Shown: positions 32,677 through 41,783, counted from the first letter of the stretch. The stretch: 64,000 bases of DNA from Solirubrobacter deserti (GCF_003344625.1 NZ_QPKJ02000001.1:434001-498000), one strand, 5' to 3'. The notes: generated by a model not told the origin, from the sequence alone. Numbers and translations are program-made.

Positions 32677-33302
32677 ACCCGGACTAGGAGCATGGTCCAC
32701 GGGAAGGGCGAGCGAGTCTCCTCGACCGTCCCGTAGCGCGAGAGCAGCTCCACGAACGACTTGCGCGACCAGTGGTTCAGGTGCCCGGGCGTGTTCCCGA
32801 GGTCCTTGATGTACGCGCCGCGGGCCATGTTGAGCCCGCGCCACAGCGGCTCGCGGGGGACGCTGACGAGCAGGTGCCCGCCGCGGGCGACGCGCGCCAT
32901 CTCGGACACCGTGTGCGCCGGGTCGGGCACGTGCTCGAGCACCTCGATCGCGGACGCGAGCTCGAATTCGCCGTCGCCGAACGGGAACGTCTCCGCCTTC
33001 ATGATCTTGTACTCGAGGTTCGGCGCCTGGCGCTTGGCCCACTCGGCCTGGATGGTCGGGTCTTCGAGGTCGATGCCGACGATGCGCCCGTCGCGCAGGC
33101 GCTGCGCCCACTTGTGCGTGAGCACGCCCTCGCCACAGCCGACGTCGAGCACCGAGCGCGGCGACGCCTTCGCCCACAGCTCGTCCAGCGTCCGCTCGAA
33201 GCCCGCCATGAGCTTCTTCACGACCGGGTTGGTGGAGCCGTACTTGTCGTAGGTGTTGCCGGTGACGGTGCCCTCGGCATCACGGGTGACGGTGCTGCTC
33301 AC
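32673..33302 (-). CDS. Class I SAM-dependent methyltransferase
   Basis: 209 residues with SAM motif VLDVGCGEGVLT near residue 50, acidic GIDLEDP and IEVLEHVPDP, features of the UbiE/Methyltransf_11 group. It is enclosed between a flippase and a GT2 gene with four-base overlaps at both ends (ATGA with GT2, GTGA with flippase), so it probably methylates a sugar or lipid-linked glycan precursor (inference). Confidence 0.9.
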   Translation of the reverse strand: MSSTVTRDAEGTVTGNTYDKYGSTNPVVKKLMAGFERTLDELWAKASPRSVLDVGCGEGVLTHKWAQRLRDGRIVGIDLEDPTIQAEWAKRQAPNLEYKIMKAETFPFGDGEFELASAIEVLEHVPDPAHTVSEMARVARGGHLLVSVPREPLWRGLNMARGAYIKDLGNTPGHLNHWSRKSFVELLSRYGTVEETRSPFPWTMLLVRV

Positions 33303-34345
33303 AGCTTGATGGCCTCTCGCTCTTCGGTCTTGCCCGCGTTCGCGCCCGTGGTGGGCGGCTGGCCCGTCGGCGCCGCGCCGGGCTCGTAGTGCGACGGCGG
33401 CACCTTGGCCTGCAGCTCCAGGCGCCGGACGCGCTCGAAGATCCGCTGCAGCATCGTGCGGTGGCCGCTCAGCAGGTCGCCGAGGATGCCGATCGCGAAC
33501 AGGACCACGGCGGCGTTGAACAGCACCGCGCCGAGGATCAGCGACTGCACGTGGCCGGCGCCCTCACCCTGGAACCAGAAGATCAAAAAGCGCGTCCACA
33601 CGCCGACCGAGGCGACACCGAGCAGCGTCGCGAGCGTCATGAAGACCTTCAGCGGCTCGTACATCGAGTAGATGCGGAAGATCGACACCATGTTGCGGCG
33701 CACGTACTGCCACATGGACTTGAACAGCCGCGACTCGCGCGTCTTCTCGTTCGTCCGGATCTTCACGTGGTCGACGGCGACGGTCATCTTGCCCGCCTGG
33801 ATGATCGTCTCCAGCGTGTACGTGTACTTGGACACGACCTGCAGCTGGAGCGCGGCCTCGCGGTTGTAGGCACGGAAGCCCGAGGTCGTGTCCGGCACGT
33901 CGGTCTCCGACGCCTGGCGCACGACCCACGAGCCGAGCCGCTGCAGCGACTTCTTCAGCGGCGAGAAGTGCGCGATCTCCATCACCTGGCGGTCGCCGAC
34001 GACCATGTCGGCGTTGCCGGCCAGGATCGGCGCCACCAGGTCGGGGATGAACGACGCGTCGTACTGGTTGTCGGCGTCCGTGTTGACGATCACGTCCGCG
34101 CCCAGCTTGAGCGCCGCGTCCAGGCCGGCCTGGAAGCCGTTGGCCAGACCCTTGTTGTTCGTCAGCTTGACGATGTGGTCGACGCCGTTGGCCCGCGCGA
34201 CCTCCACCGTGCGGTCGGTCGACCCGTCGTCGATGACGAGCCATTCGACGCTCTCGAACCCGTCCACCTCGCGCGGCAGATCGGCGAGGGTTCCGGGGAG
34301 CGTCTCCTCTTCGTTGAGGCAGGGGATCTGGATGATCAGCTTCAT
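33299..34345 (-). CDS. GT2 family glycosyltransferase, dolichol-phosphate-mannose-synthase-like
   Basis: 348 residues. N-terminal GT-A domain with IIQIPCLNEEETLPGTL, nucleotide site VIDDGSTDRT and metal-binding VNTDADNQYD; then two hydrophobic segments (FMTLATLLGVASVGVW, LILGAVLFNAAVVLFAIGIL) as in GtrB/polyprenyl-phosphate glucosyl or mannosyl transferases. It would make a polyprenyl-phosphate sugar, the donor for the GT-C enzymes encoded divergently 47 bases away. First gene of the three-gene minus-strand glycan operon. Confidence 0.92.
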   Translation of the reverse strand: MKLIIQIPCLNEEETLPGTLADLPREVDGFESVEWLVIDDGSTDRTVEVARANGVDHIVKLTNNKGLANGFQAGLDAALKLGADVIVNTDADNQYDASFIPDLVAPILAGNADMVVGDRQVMEIAHFSPLKKSLQRLGSWVVRQASETDVPDTTSGFRAYNREAALQLQVVSKYTYTLETIIQAGKMTVAVDHVKIRTNEKTRESRLFKSMWQYVRRNMVSIFRIYSMYEPLKVFMTLATLLGVASVGVWTRFLIFWFQGEGAGHVQSLILGAVLFNAAVVLFAIGILGDLLSGHRTMLQRIFERVRRLELQAKVPPSHYEPGAAPTGQPPTTGANAGKTEEREAIKL

Positions 34346-34392
34346 CGCTTCGGACGAAGACGGTACCGCGCGCGTCAGACTTATCGGCTCGC

Positions 34393-35970
34393 ATGGAGGG
34401 TTCCACGCTCACCCGGCCGGAGTCGGGCACCACTTCCGCACGGCCTCGGACCAGCGTCTGGGAGCGAGGCGACGGCCTCGCCAAGGTCGCGTTCGCGCTG
34501 CTGTGCGTGGCGACGCTCGTCGGCTTCTTTGTGTTCCCGACCTACCCGGTCTACGACTCCTACTACTCGCTGCTGTGGGGGCGCGACCTGTGGCACGGCG
34601 ACGGGCTCGTGTTCGACGGGTTCCGCTACCCGACGCAGCACCCGCTCACGATCGCCGCCGGCTTCTTGTTGCAGTTCTTCGGCGAGTACGCGGATCGCCT
34701 GTGGGTGCTGGCGATCCTGGCCTCGTTCCTGGTGCTCGTCGCGGGCCTGTACCGGCTCGGGAAGATCGCCGCCACGCCCCTGGTGGGCGCGATCGCGGCG
34801 GCGCTGCTGCTGACCCGCTTCGACTACCCCTTCCTGGCCGCCCGCGGCTACCTCGACATCCCGTACATGGCGCTCGTGGTGTGGGCCGCGATCTTCGAGT
34901 GGCAGCGCCCGCGACGCGGCGTCTCGGTGCTGATCATGCTCTCGCTCGCGGGCCTGCTGCGCCCCGAGGCGTGGTTCCTGGCGGCCATGTACTGGTGCTG
35001 GGTCGCGTGGAAGGCGAGCTGGCGGAACCGTGTGCTGTACGCCGCGCTGGCGGCGAGCGGGCCGCTGATCTGGTGCGCCGTCGACTACGTGGTCACGGGC
35101 GACCCGATGTTCTCGCTCAACTACACGTCGGCGAGCGCGGAGGACCTGGGCCGCCAGCGCCCCTTGAGCGAGCTGCCGGCGGCGATCCCGACGTTCTTCG
35201 AGAACCTCGTCAAGCTGCCCGTGTTCGCGGCCGCCGGCGTCGGCCTGGTGTTAGGAGTTGTGATCTCGCCGCGGCGGATGACCATGCCGATCGTCGTGCT
35301 GGCCTCCGGGCTGGTCACGTTCATCGCCATCGGCGTCGCCGGCGCGTCCGTGATCGAGCGCTACCTGGCCGTGCCCGCGCTGGCGCTCATGGTGTTGGCC
35401 GCGGTCGCCATCGGCGGCTGGACGATGCTGCTCCCGGGCTGGGTTCGCACGACGTGGATGGTGGGCGCGATCGCGATCGTGATCTTCGGCGTCGTGTTCA
35501 CCGCCACCCGCCTGAACCTCGCGCGCTTCGACAACGAGCTGCGCTTCCGCGGGCAGGCGCACGCGGACCTCACCGAGGTGCTGAGCGACCCGCGCGTGAA
35601 AGCGGGGCTGCGCTGCGGGCCCCTGACCGGTCCGAACCACAAGATCGTCCCGGACGCGCGCTGGATCGCCGGCACGGCCGAGGGCACCGTGCTCGCGCGC
35701 GAGTGGGTGGACCGGATCGAGCGCCAGGAGCGCGACGCGCTCGCGGGCAAGACCAAGAACGGCGAGCCGATCGAGCGACCCGACGCCGAGGACCTCGCGC
35801 GCGCCCGCTCGACACACGAGCGCGGCGTGGCGATCGTCGTCACGAGCCGCTTCGCGATCTTCAAACACGCCTGGAGCGACCGCGCCGACGACCCGCTCAT
35901 CCAGGTGCCGCCCGCGGGCTTCCAGCGCGTGAAGACGACCCGGTTCTACGCGGCGTATGTCCGCTGCTAG
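34393..35970 (+). CDS. GT-C type membrane glycosyltransferase
   Basis: 525 residues with about ten membrane segments. The first external loop after segment one has VYDSYYSLLWGRDLWHGDG, the acidic catalytic region of the ArnT/PMT-like GT-C group, and LRPEAWFLAAMYW further on. The last ~130 residues are soluble. It is transcribed divergently from the GT2 gene and overlaps the next GT-C gene by 14 bases. Acceptor unknown; polyprenyl-linked sugar donor is expected for the fold. Confidence 0.82.
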   Translation: MEGSTLTRPESGTTSARPRTSVWERGDGLAKVAFALLCVATLVGFFVFPTYPVYDSYYSLLWGRDLWHGDGLVFDGFRYPTQHPLTIAAGFLLQFFGEYADRLWVLAILASFLVLVAGLYRLGKIAATPLVGAIAAALLLTRFDYPFLAARGYLDIPYMALVVWAAIFEWQRPRRGVSVLIMLSLAGLLRPEAWFLAAMYWCWVAWKASWRNRVLYAALAASGPLIWCAVDYVVTGDPMFSLNYTSASAEDLGRQRPLSELPAAIPTFFENLVKLPVFAAAGVGLVLGVVISPRRMTMPIVVLASGLVTFIAIGVAGASVIERYLAVPALALMVLAAVAIGGWTMLLPGWVRTTWMVGAIAIVIFGVVFTATRLNLARFDNELRFRGQAHADLTEVLSDPRVKAGLRCGPLTGPNHKIVPDARWIAGTAEGTVLAREWVDRIERQERDALAGKTKNGEPIERPDAEDLARARSTHERGVAIVVTSRFAIFKHAWSDRADDPLIQVPPAGFQRVKTTRFYAAYVRC

Positions 35971-37726
35971 CAGCGGCTCATCCGCGCCGCGCGCGACCCC
36001 CGTCCGCGCGGAACATCCCCCTCCTCGGGCAAAGCCCGGTTCCGCGCGACCGGGGTCGCGCGCGGCGTGGCCGGCTGCGCTCGTCGCCCTGTTCGCGGGG
36101 GCGTTCGTGCTGCGGATCGTCGGCTTCAAGACCGGGCTGCCGTACGTCTACAACGCCGACGAGAACGCGCACTTCGTGCCGCGGGCGATCGGCATGTTCG
36201 GGCACGGCTGGAACCCGGGCTACTTCATCAACCCGCCCGCCTACACGTACGTGCTGCACGTCCTGTTCGCGATTCGTTGGGGGACCGACCCGGCGTCGAT
36301 CGGCGGCGCGTTCGCGGCCAGCCCCACCGACGCGTTCGCGATCGCCCGTGCCACGTCGGCGTTCCTGGGCGCGCTCGCGGTCCCGCTGACCGCGATCGCC
36401 GGCGCGCGGCTGTTCGAGGACAGGCGCGTCGGCTTGATCGCGGGCGCGCTGCTGGCGGCCGCGTTCCTGCCCGTCCACTACAGCCACTTCGCCCTCAACG
36501 ACGCGCCGACGATGGCGCCGCTCGCGTTGGCGCTGGTCGGTGTCGCGGGCATCTACCGCACGGGACGGATGCGCGAGTACGTGCTCGCGGGTGCGGGGCT
36601 CGGCCTGGCGATCGCGACCAAGTACCAGGCGGGGATCGTGGTCGTGACGATCGTCGCCGCGGCGTTCGCGACCCCGGTGGTGCACAGCCGCGTCAAGGGT
36701 CTGGCGTTCGCCTTCGCGCCGATGCTGCTCGCGTTCCTGATCGCGAACCCGTACGCGCTGCTGGACCGCACGCAGTTCATCGACGACCTGCAGAAGCAGA
36801 CGAGCACCGCCGCGGGCAGCGAGGGCGGCGGCAAGCTCGGGCTGGCGAACACGAGCGGCTGGACGTACTACCTGGGCACGTTCACGTGGGGCTTCGGGTG
36901 GCTGCCTTCGCTGCTCGCGCTGGGCGGGATCGGCGGGCTGATCGCGCGCCACCGCCGGTTCGCGGCGGTGCTGGTCCCGGCTCCGATCCTGCTGCTGGCC
37001 TACTTCGGCAACAACACGCGCTTCTTCGCGCGCTGGATGCTGCCGATGTACCCGATCCTGGCCATGCTGGCGGCGTGGGCGATCGTGGCGGTGGCGAGCC
37101 GCTTCAAGCCCCGCGTCCTGATCCCGGCGCTGGCCGTGCTGGCGCTGCTGCAGCCGCTCGTGTTCAGCGTCCACAACGACGTGGTGCTCGCGCGCGACGA
37201 CACGCGCCAGGTGGCGCGCGACTGGATGGCGCGCAACCTCCCCGTGGGGACCAAGATCGTGATGGAGCCGATCGCCCCGGACCAGTGGGCCACCGATGCG
37301 GGTCGGCCGCTGTTCGGCGACCCGCCGGTCGGCACGGGGTCGGGCGCGCGCTGGAACAAGTACCCGACGTCCCGTTCCTGCTGGCTCAACGGGCGCCTGG
37401 TGGACGAGCGCCCGTGCCCCGTGGTCAAGCTCGAGGACTACGAGCGCACGCTGCGGCCCGCGCTGATCGACTCCTACGTCAACGGCGACTTCTGCTGGGT
37501 CGTCAGCGGGTCGACGCAGGCCGGCCGGGCGGCCGCGGACCCTGAAGAGGTGCCGCAGGCGCTCGACTACTACCGGGCGTTGCGCGAGCGCGGAGAAGAG
37601 GTCTTCCACATCAGCCCGTACGGCGAGCGCGGCCGCGTGCCGTTCTCGTTCGACTACTCGTTCAACTACTACCCGCTCGACTACGAGCGTCCCGGGCCGG
37701 AGATCACCATCTATAGGGTGTGCTGA
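35957..37726 (+). CDS. GT39-like membrane glycosyltransferase
   Basis: 589 residues. A Pro/Arg/Ser-rich cytoplasmic leader of ~35 residues is encoded by a long palindrome (35982-36070). Then a first membrane segment and the GT-C signature VYNADENAHFVPRAIGMF with HYSHFALNDAP in the second loop, GLAIATKYQAG and about ten membrane segments; a C-terminal soluble part follows. No alternative ATG/GTG/TTG exists between the palindrome and the first membrane segment, so ATG 35957 is kept although the leader looks like translated intergenic sequence. Likely transfers sugar from a polyprenyl phosphate. Confidence 0.85.
   Translation: MSAASSGSSAPRATPVRAEHPPPRAKPGSARPGSRAAWPAALVALFAGAFVLRIVGFKTGLPYVYNADENAHFVPRAIGMFGHGWNPGYFINPPAYTYVLHVLFAIRWGTDPASIGGAFAASPTDAFAIARATSAFLGALAVPLTAIAGARLFEDRRVGLIAGALLAAAFLPVHYSHFALNDAPTMAPLALALVGVAGIYRTGRMREYVLAGAGLGLAIATKYQAGIVVVTIVAAAFATPVVHSRVKGLAFAFAPMLLAFLIANPYALLDRTQFIDDLQKQTSTAAGSEGGGKLGLANTSGWTYYLGTFTWGFGWLPSLLALGGIGGLIARHRRFAAVLVPAPILLLAYFGNNTRFFARWMLPMYPILAMLAAWAIVAVASRFKPRVLIPALAVLALLQPLVFSVHNDVVLARDDTRQVARDWMARNLPVGTKIVMEPIAPDQWATDAGRPLFGDPPVGTGSGARWNKYPTSRSCWLNGRLVDERPCPVVKLEDYERTLRPALIDSYVNGDFCWVVSGSTQAGRAAADPEEVPQALDYYRALRERGEEVFHISPYGERGRVPFSFDYSFNYYPLDYERPGPEITIYRVC
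35982..36070 (+). repeat. Long GC-rich palindrome at the start of a glycosyltransferase gene
   Basis: Sixteen perfect pairs (35985-36000 with 36052-36067), extended outward by CC/GG after a G-T wobble and inward by two more pairs, a bulge and ten further pairs (36005-36014 with 36039-36048), closing on a small CGGGC-AAA-GCCCG hairpin. It begins 12 bases after the previous stop codon and is translated as part of the GT39-like leader. Confidence 0.8.
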
Positions 37727-37729
37727 CGC

Positions 37730-38374
37730 ATGAGGCGCGTGCTCGTGATCGCCGCCGGACTGTTGGTCGTCGTCCTCGGCGGCTCCAACCTGGTGGTGTG
37801 GCTGGGCGGCCGCGGCGTCACGCACGACACGCGGGACGTCCCGCGGGCGCAGGCGGCGCTCGTGCTCGGCGCGCAGGTGATGCCCAACGGCGCGCCGTCC
37901 TCGATGCTGTCGGACCGGATCACCGCCGCCGCGGAGCTCTACGAGGCCGGCCGCGTCGACAAGCTGTTGCTGTCCGGTGACCACGGCCGCCGGACCTACG
38001 ACGAGGTCGGCACCATGAAGCGCATCCTGCTCGCGCGTGGCATCCCGGCCGAGGACATCTTCACCGACCACGCCGGCTTCGACACGTGGGACTCCGCGCA
38101 GCGCGCGCGGCGCGTGTTCGACGTCGAGTCCGCGGTGGTCGTCACCCAGCGCTTCCACATGGCCCGCGCGCTGTGGGACGCGCGCCGCGCCGGCCTGAGG
38201 GTCACGGGCTACGCGGCCGACAAGCGCGACTACGGCCGCGTGATGCCGCGCCTGCAGGTCCGCGAGGCCGCGGCCCGCGTGAAAGCCATCGGCGACACCG
38301 TCACGGGCGCCGACCCCCACTTCCTCGGCCCGGTCATCCCCATCACGGGGGATGGCCGCACCTCGTGGGGTTGA
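37730..38374 (+). CDS. YdcF/SanA-like DUF218 protein
   Basis: 214 residues with one N-terminal membrane anchor (VLVIAAGLLVVVLGGSNLVVW) and a DUF218 domain outside: AALVLGAQVMPNGAPSSMLSDRI, LLLSGDHGRRTYDEVGTMK and VVVTQRFHMARALW. SanA/YdcF relatives affect envelope permeability and peptidoglycan or glycan processing; the exact reaction is not established. It is placed three bases after the GT39-like gene, fitting a role in envelope glycans, and 30 bases before ribD. Confidence 0.9.
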   Translation: MRRVLVIAAGLLVVVLGGSNLVVWLGGRGVTHDTRDVPRAQAALVLGAQVMPNGAPSSMLSDRITAAAELYEAGRVDKLLLSGDHGRRTYDEVGTMKRILLARGIPAEDIFTDHAGFDTWDSAQRARRVFDVESAVVVTQRFHMARALWDARRAGLRVTGYAADKRDYGRVMPRLQVREAAARVKAIGDTVTGADPHFLGPVIPITGDGRTSWG

Positions 38375-38394
38375 TTGCCGAGTCAATATCGTGT

Positions 38395-38398
38395 GGAG
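38395..38398 (+). promoter_or_regulatory. Ribosome binding site deciding the ribD start
   Basis: GGAG six bases before GTG 38405. The alternative in-frame TTG at 38375 has no such sequence. Confidence 0.6.
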
Positions 38399-38404
38399 CG
38401 TCCC

Positions 38405-39520
38405 GTGAGCACCCTAGAAGCCACCGACCATCTCCACCTCGCCCGCGCCGTCGAGCTCGCCGAGGGTGGACGTGGCGCGACGAGCCCCAATCCGCTCGTC
38501 GGCGCGGTGATCGTGCGCGACGGCGAGGTGCTGGCGGAGGGCTTCCACGCCGAGCTCGGCGGGCCGCACGCGGAGCGCGCCGCGCTCGCCGCGTGCGAGG
38601 ACGCGCGCGGCGCGACGATGTACGTGTCGCTGGAGCCGTGCGCGCACACCGGCCGCACGCCGCCGTGCACGGAAGCGATCCTCGAGGCGGGGATCGCCCG
38701 CGTGGTCATCGCATCCGACGATCCGACCGAGAAGGCCGCCGGGCGCGGCCCCGGCATCCTGCGCGACGAGGGCGTGGAGGTCGTGTTCGCCGACGGCGAG
38801 CTGGCTTCGCGGGCACGGCGCCTGAACCAGCCGTTCCGCAAGCACGCGCGCACCGGGCGGCCGTGGATTCTCTTCAAGTCGGCGATGACGCTCGACGGCA
38901 AGGTCGCGACCCGCACCGGCGACTCGAAGTGGATCTCCGGCGAGGACTCGCGGCGGCTCTCGCACCACTGGCGCGCGGAGGTCGACGCGGTGGTCGTCGG
39001 CATCGGCACCGCGCTGGCCGACGATCCGCAGCTCACCGCCCGGATCGAGGGCGTGCGCCGCCAGCCGCGCCGGATCGTCTTCGACTCCGAGGCCCGTCTC
39101 CCGCTCGACTCCCAGTTGCTGCGCGGCGCCGCCGAGGTCCCGCTGACCGTCGTCGTGACCCGCGCCGCGCACCGCACCGCCGTGGACGCGCTCGAGGTGG
39201 CCGGCGCGGACATCATCACGGCGACCGGCGCGAACGAGCCCGACCGCGTGCGCAACGCGCTGGCGCAGCTCGGCGCGTCCGGCATCACGTCGATCCTGCT
39301 GGAAGGCGGGCCGCACCTGGCGGGCGCGTTCCTGGACGCGGGCGAGGTGGATGAGATCCGCCTGTTCGTCGCGCCCGTGGTGCTGGGTGGCTCGTCCGCG
39401 CGCGACCCGCTCGAGGGCGAGGGCGCCGAGCGCATCTCGGAGGCGCTGCGCGCGCTGTCGCTGGACTGCGCGCGGGTGGCCGACGATGTCCTGATCACCG
39501 CACGCATGCGGGAGTGGTAG
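38405..39520 (+). CDS. ribD: Bifunctional riboflavin deaminase/reductase RibD
   Basis: Second and third steps of riboflavin synthesis from GTP. 371 residues from GTG 38405. Deaminase domain has the zinc site PHAERAAL and EPCAHTGRTPPC; the reductase domain (from about residue 145) has ILFKSAMTLDGKVATRTGDSKWI, VVGIGTALADDP and ITSILLEGGPHLAGAF. First gene of ribD-ribE-ribBA-ribH. Only 30 bases separate it from the previous gene and no FMN riboswitch is visible there. Confidence 0.96.
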   Translation: MSTLEATDHLHLARAVELAEGGRGATSPNPLVGAVIVRDGEVLAEGFHAELGGPHAERAALAACEDARGATMYVSLEPCAHTGRTPPCTEAILEAGIARVVIASDDPTEKAAGRGPGILRDEGVEVVFADGELASRARRLNQPFRKHARTGRPWILFKSAMTLDGKVATRTGDSKWISGEDSRRLSHHWRAEVDAVVVGIGTALADDPQLTARIEGVRRQPRRIVFDSEARLPLDSQLLRGAAEVPLTVVVTRAAHRTAVDALEVAGADIITATGANEPDRVRNALAQLGASGITSILLEGGPHLAGAFLDAGEVDEIRLFVAPVVLGGSSARDPLEGEGAERISEALRALSLDCARVADDVLITARMREW

Positions 39521-39522
39521 CC

Positions 39523-40104
39523 ATGTTCACCGGGCTGGTCGCGGACCTGGGCGAGGTCGTGGGTGTCGACGCGGGCGACGAGGGCGTGCGGCTGACCGTG
39601 CGCACCTCACTCGCGCCGGAGATCGCCGAGGGCGACAGCGTCGCCGTCAACGGCGTCTGCCTGACGGCGACGAACATCGCCGACGGCGCGTTCTCCGCCG
39701 ACGTCATGAACGAGTCGCTGCGGCGCACGTCGCTCAGCGAGGTGGCCGCGGGCCGCAGCGTCAACCTCGAGCTGCCGCTGCGCGCGCACGACCGGCTCGG
39801 CGGGCACTTCGTGCAGGGCCACGTGGACGGCGTCGCGACCGTGCGCGACGTGCGCGAGGACGGCTTCGCGCGCGTGGTCACGTTCGACGCCGCGCCCGAG
39901 CTGTTGCGCTACATCGTCGAGAAGGGCTCGATCGCGGTGGACGGGGTGTCGCTGACCGTCTCCGCGGTGGATGAGGACTCGTTCGCGGTGTCGCTGATCC
40001 CGGAGACGCTGGAGCGGACGACGCTGGGCACGGCCGAACCCGGCCGGCCCGTCAATCTGGAGGTGGACGTGCTCGCCAAGTACGTGGAGAAGCTCGCCCG
40101 ATGA
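39523..40104 (+). CDS. ribE: Riboflavin synthase alpha chain
   Basis: Last step: dismutation of two lumazines to riboflavin. 193 residues from ATG 39523 (MFTGLVADLGEV), which has GGAG eight bases upstream; GTG 39514 is an alternative. The two homologous lumazine-binding halves are visible, each with a G-D/S-x-V-x-V-N/D-G-V/C signature (GDSVAVNGVCLT and GSIAVDGVSLTV). Overlaps ribBA by four bases. Confidence 0.95.
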   Translation: MFTGLVADLGEVVGVDAGDEGVRLTVRTSLAPEIAEGDSVAVNGVCLTATNIADGAFSADVMNESLRRTSLSEVAAGRSVNLELPLRAHDRLGGHFVQGHVDGVATVRDVREDGFARVVTFDAAPELLRYIVEKGSIAVDGVSLTVSAVDEDSFAVSLIPETLERTTLGTAEPGRPVNLEVDVLAKYVEKLAR

Positions 40105-41366
40105 GCTTTGCGACGGTCGAGGAGGCGCTCGAGGAGATCCGCGCCGGGAAGATGGTCGTCGTCTGCGACGACGAGGACCGCGAGAACGAGGGCGACCTCA
40201 CGATGGCGGCGCAGTTCGCCACGCCCGAGGCGATCAACTTCATGGCCAAGGAGGGGCGCGGGCTGATCTGCCTGGCGCTCACCCCGGAGCGCTGCGACGA
40301 GCTCGGCCTGGACCTGATGGCGGCCAAGAACGAGTCCCCGTTCGAGACGGCGTTCACGGTCTCGGTCGAGGCCCGCGACGGGATCACGACCGGCATCAGC
40401 GCCGCCGACCGCGCGCGCACGATCCAGGTCGCGATCGACCCGGGCGCGGCGCCGCGCGACCTCGTCCAGCCCGGCCACGTCTTCCCGCTCAAGGCCAAGC
40501 CGGGCGGCGTGCTCGAGCGCACGGGGCAGACCGAGGCGGCCGTCGATCTCGCGCGCCTGGCCGGGCTCAACCCGTCCGGGGTGATCTGCGAGGTCATGAA
40601 CGACGACGGCACGATGGCCCGCGTCGACGACCTCGAGCGCTACTGCGCCAAGCACGGGCTGAAGATGATCACGGTCGCCGACCTGATCGCCTACCGGCGC
40701 AAGCACGACCGGCTGGTCGAGCGCGTCGTGGAGACGCGCCTGCCCACCGGCTTCGGCGACTTCACGGCGGTCGGCTACCGCGCGCTGCTGGACGGCAAGC
40801 ACCACGTGGCGCTGGTCAAGGGGGAAGTCGCGGGGGAGGAGGACGTGCTCGTGCGCGTGCACTCCGAGTGCCTCACCGGCGACGTGTTCCACTCGCTGCG
40901 CTGCGACTGCGGCGAGCAGCTGGAGAGCGCGCTCTCGATGATCGAGCGCGAAGGTCGCGGCGTCCTGCTCTATCTCGCGCAGGAGGGCCGCGGGATCGGC
41001 CTGCTGAACAAGCTCAAGGCCTACAACCTGCAGGACCGCGGGCTGGACACCGTGGACGCGAACCTGGAGCTCGGCCTGCCCGCCGACCTGCGCGACTACG
41101 GCATCGGCGCGCAGATCCTCGTCGACCTCGGGTTGTCGTCGATCCGGATCCTCACCAACAACCCGAAGAAGATCCGCGGGCTGGAGGGCTACGGGCTCAG
41201 CGTCACCGCGCAGGTGCCGATCGAGCACGCCCCGAACCCGCACAACGAGGCCTACCTGCGCGCCAAGCGCGACCGCATGGGCCACACGTTGCACCACCAG
41301 GGTCTCGCGCTGGACGAGCAGATGGTGCACGAAGAAGCCGTCCATGACCGGGAGGGTCGTTCGTGA
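40101..41366 (+). CDS. ribBA: Bifunctional DHBP synthase / GTP cyclohydrolase II
   Basis: 421 residues. The N-terminal RibB domain has the metal/substrate motif DDEDRENEGDL near residue 25 and makes dihydroxybutanone phosphate; the C-terminal RibA domain (from ~205) has zinc cysteines in SECLTGDVFHSLRCDCGEQ and the GTP site AQEGRGIGLLNKLKAYNLQ. ATGA overlap with ribE and GTGA overlap with ribH place all four genes in one translationally coupled operon. Confidence 0.96.
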   Translation: MSFATVEEALEEIRAGKMVVVCDDEDRENEGDLTMAAQFATPEAINFMAKEGRGLICLALTPERCDELGLDLMAAKNESPFETAFTVSVEARDGITTGISAADRARTIQVAIDPGAAPRDLVQPGHVFPLKAKPGGVLERTGQTEAAVDLARLAGLNPSGVICEVMNDDGTMARVDDLERYCAKHGLKMITVADLIAYRRKHDRLVERVVETRLPTGFGDFTAVGYRALLDGKHHVALVKGEVAGEEDVLVRVHSECLTGDVFHSLRCDCGEQLESALSMIEREGRGVLLYLAQEGRGIGLLNKLKAYNLQDRGLDTVDANLELGLPADLRDYGIGAQILVDLGLSSIRILTNNPKKIRGLEGYGLSVTAQVPIEHAPNPHNEAYLRAKRDRMGHTLHHQGLALDEQMVHEEAVHDREGRS

Positions 41367-41770
41367 AGTTCGCCATCGTCGTCGGTCGCTTCTACGAGGA
41401 CCTGGCGGAGCGGCTCGTCGCCGGCGCGCAGGGCGTCTTCGGCGGCGAGGCCGACGTGTTCGACGTCCCGGGCGCGTTCGAGCTGCCGCTGGCGGCGCAG
41501 TACCTGGCCGAGACCGGGCGCTACGACGGCGTGGCCTGCCTCGGCGCGGTCATCCGCGGCGAGACCGACCACTACGACTACGTGTGCGCCGAGACCGCCC
41601 GCGGGATCATGAAGGTGTCGCTCAAGACCGGCGTCCCGTGCGCGTTCGGCGTGCTCACGGTCGAGAACATGGACCAGGCACTGGCCCGCACCGGCGGCGG
41701 CAAGCGCGACCAGGGCGCGCACGCGGCCGAGGCGGTCATCACGCTGGCGCGGCTGAAGACGTCGTTGTAG
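41363..41770 (+). CDS. ribH: 6,7-dimethyl-8-ribityllumazine synthase
   Basis: Condenses the RibD and RibB products into lumazine. 135 residues from GTG 41363, about 15-20 shorter than usual at the N-terminus, starting directly with the strand MKFAIVVGRFYEDL. Catalytic and binding motifs are intact: DVPGAFELPLAAQ, CLGAVIRGETDHYDYV and GVLTVENMDQALAR. Last gene of the riboflavin operon. Confidence 0.95.
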   Translation: MKFAIVVGRFYEDLAERLVAGAQGVFGGEADVFDVPGAFELPLAAQYLAETGRYDGVACLGAVIRGETDHYDYVCAETARGIMKVSLKTGVPCAFGVLTVENMDQALARTGGGKRDQGAHAAEAVITLARLKTSL

Positions 41771-41783
41771 CCGGTTCGCCTCG

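Noticed and set aside
38375..38404. TTG 38375 as ribD start
   Set aside because: The ten extra residues are not conserved-looking and only GTG 38405 has a GGAG at proper distance.
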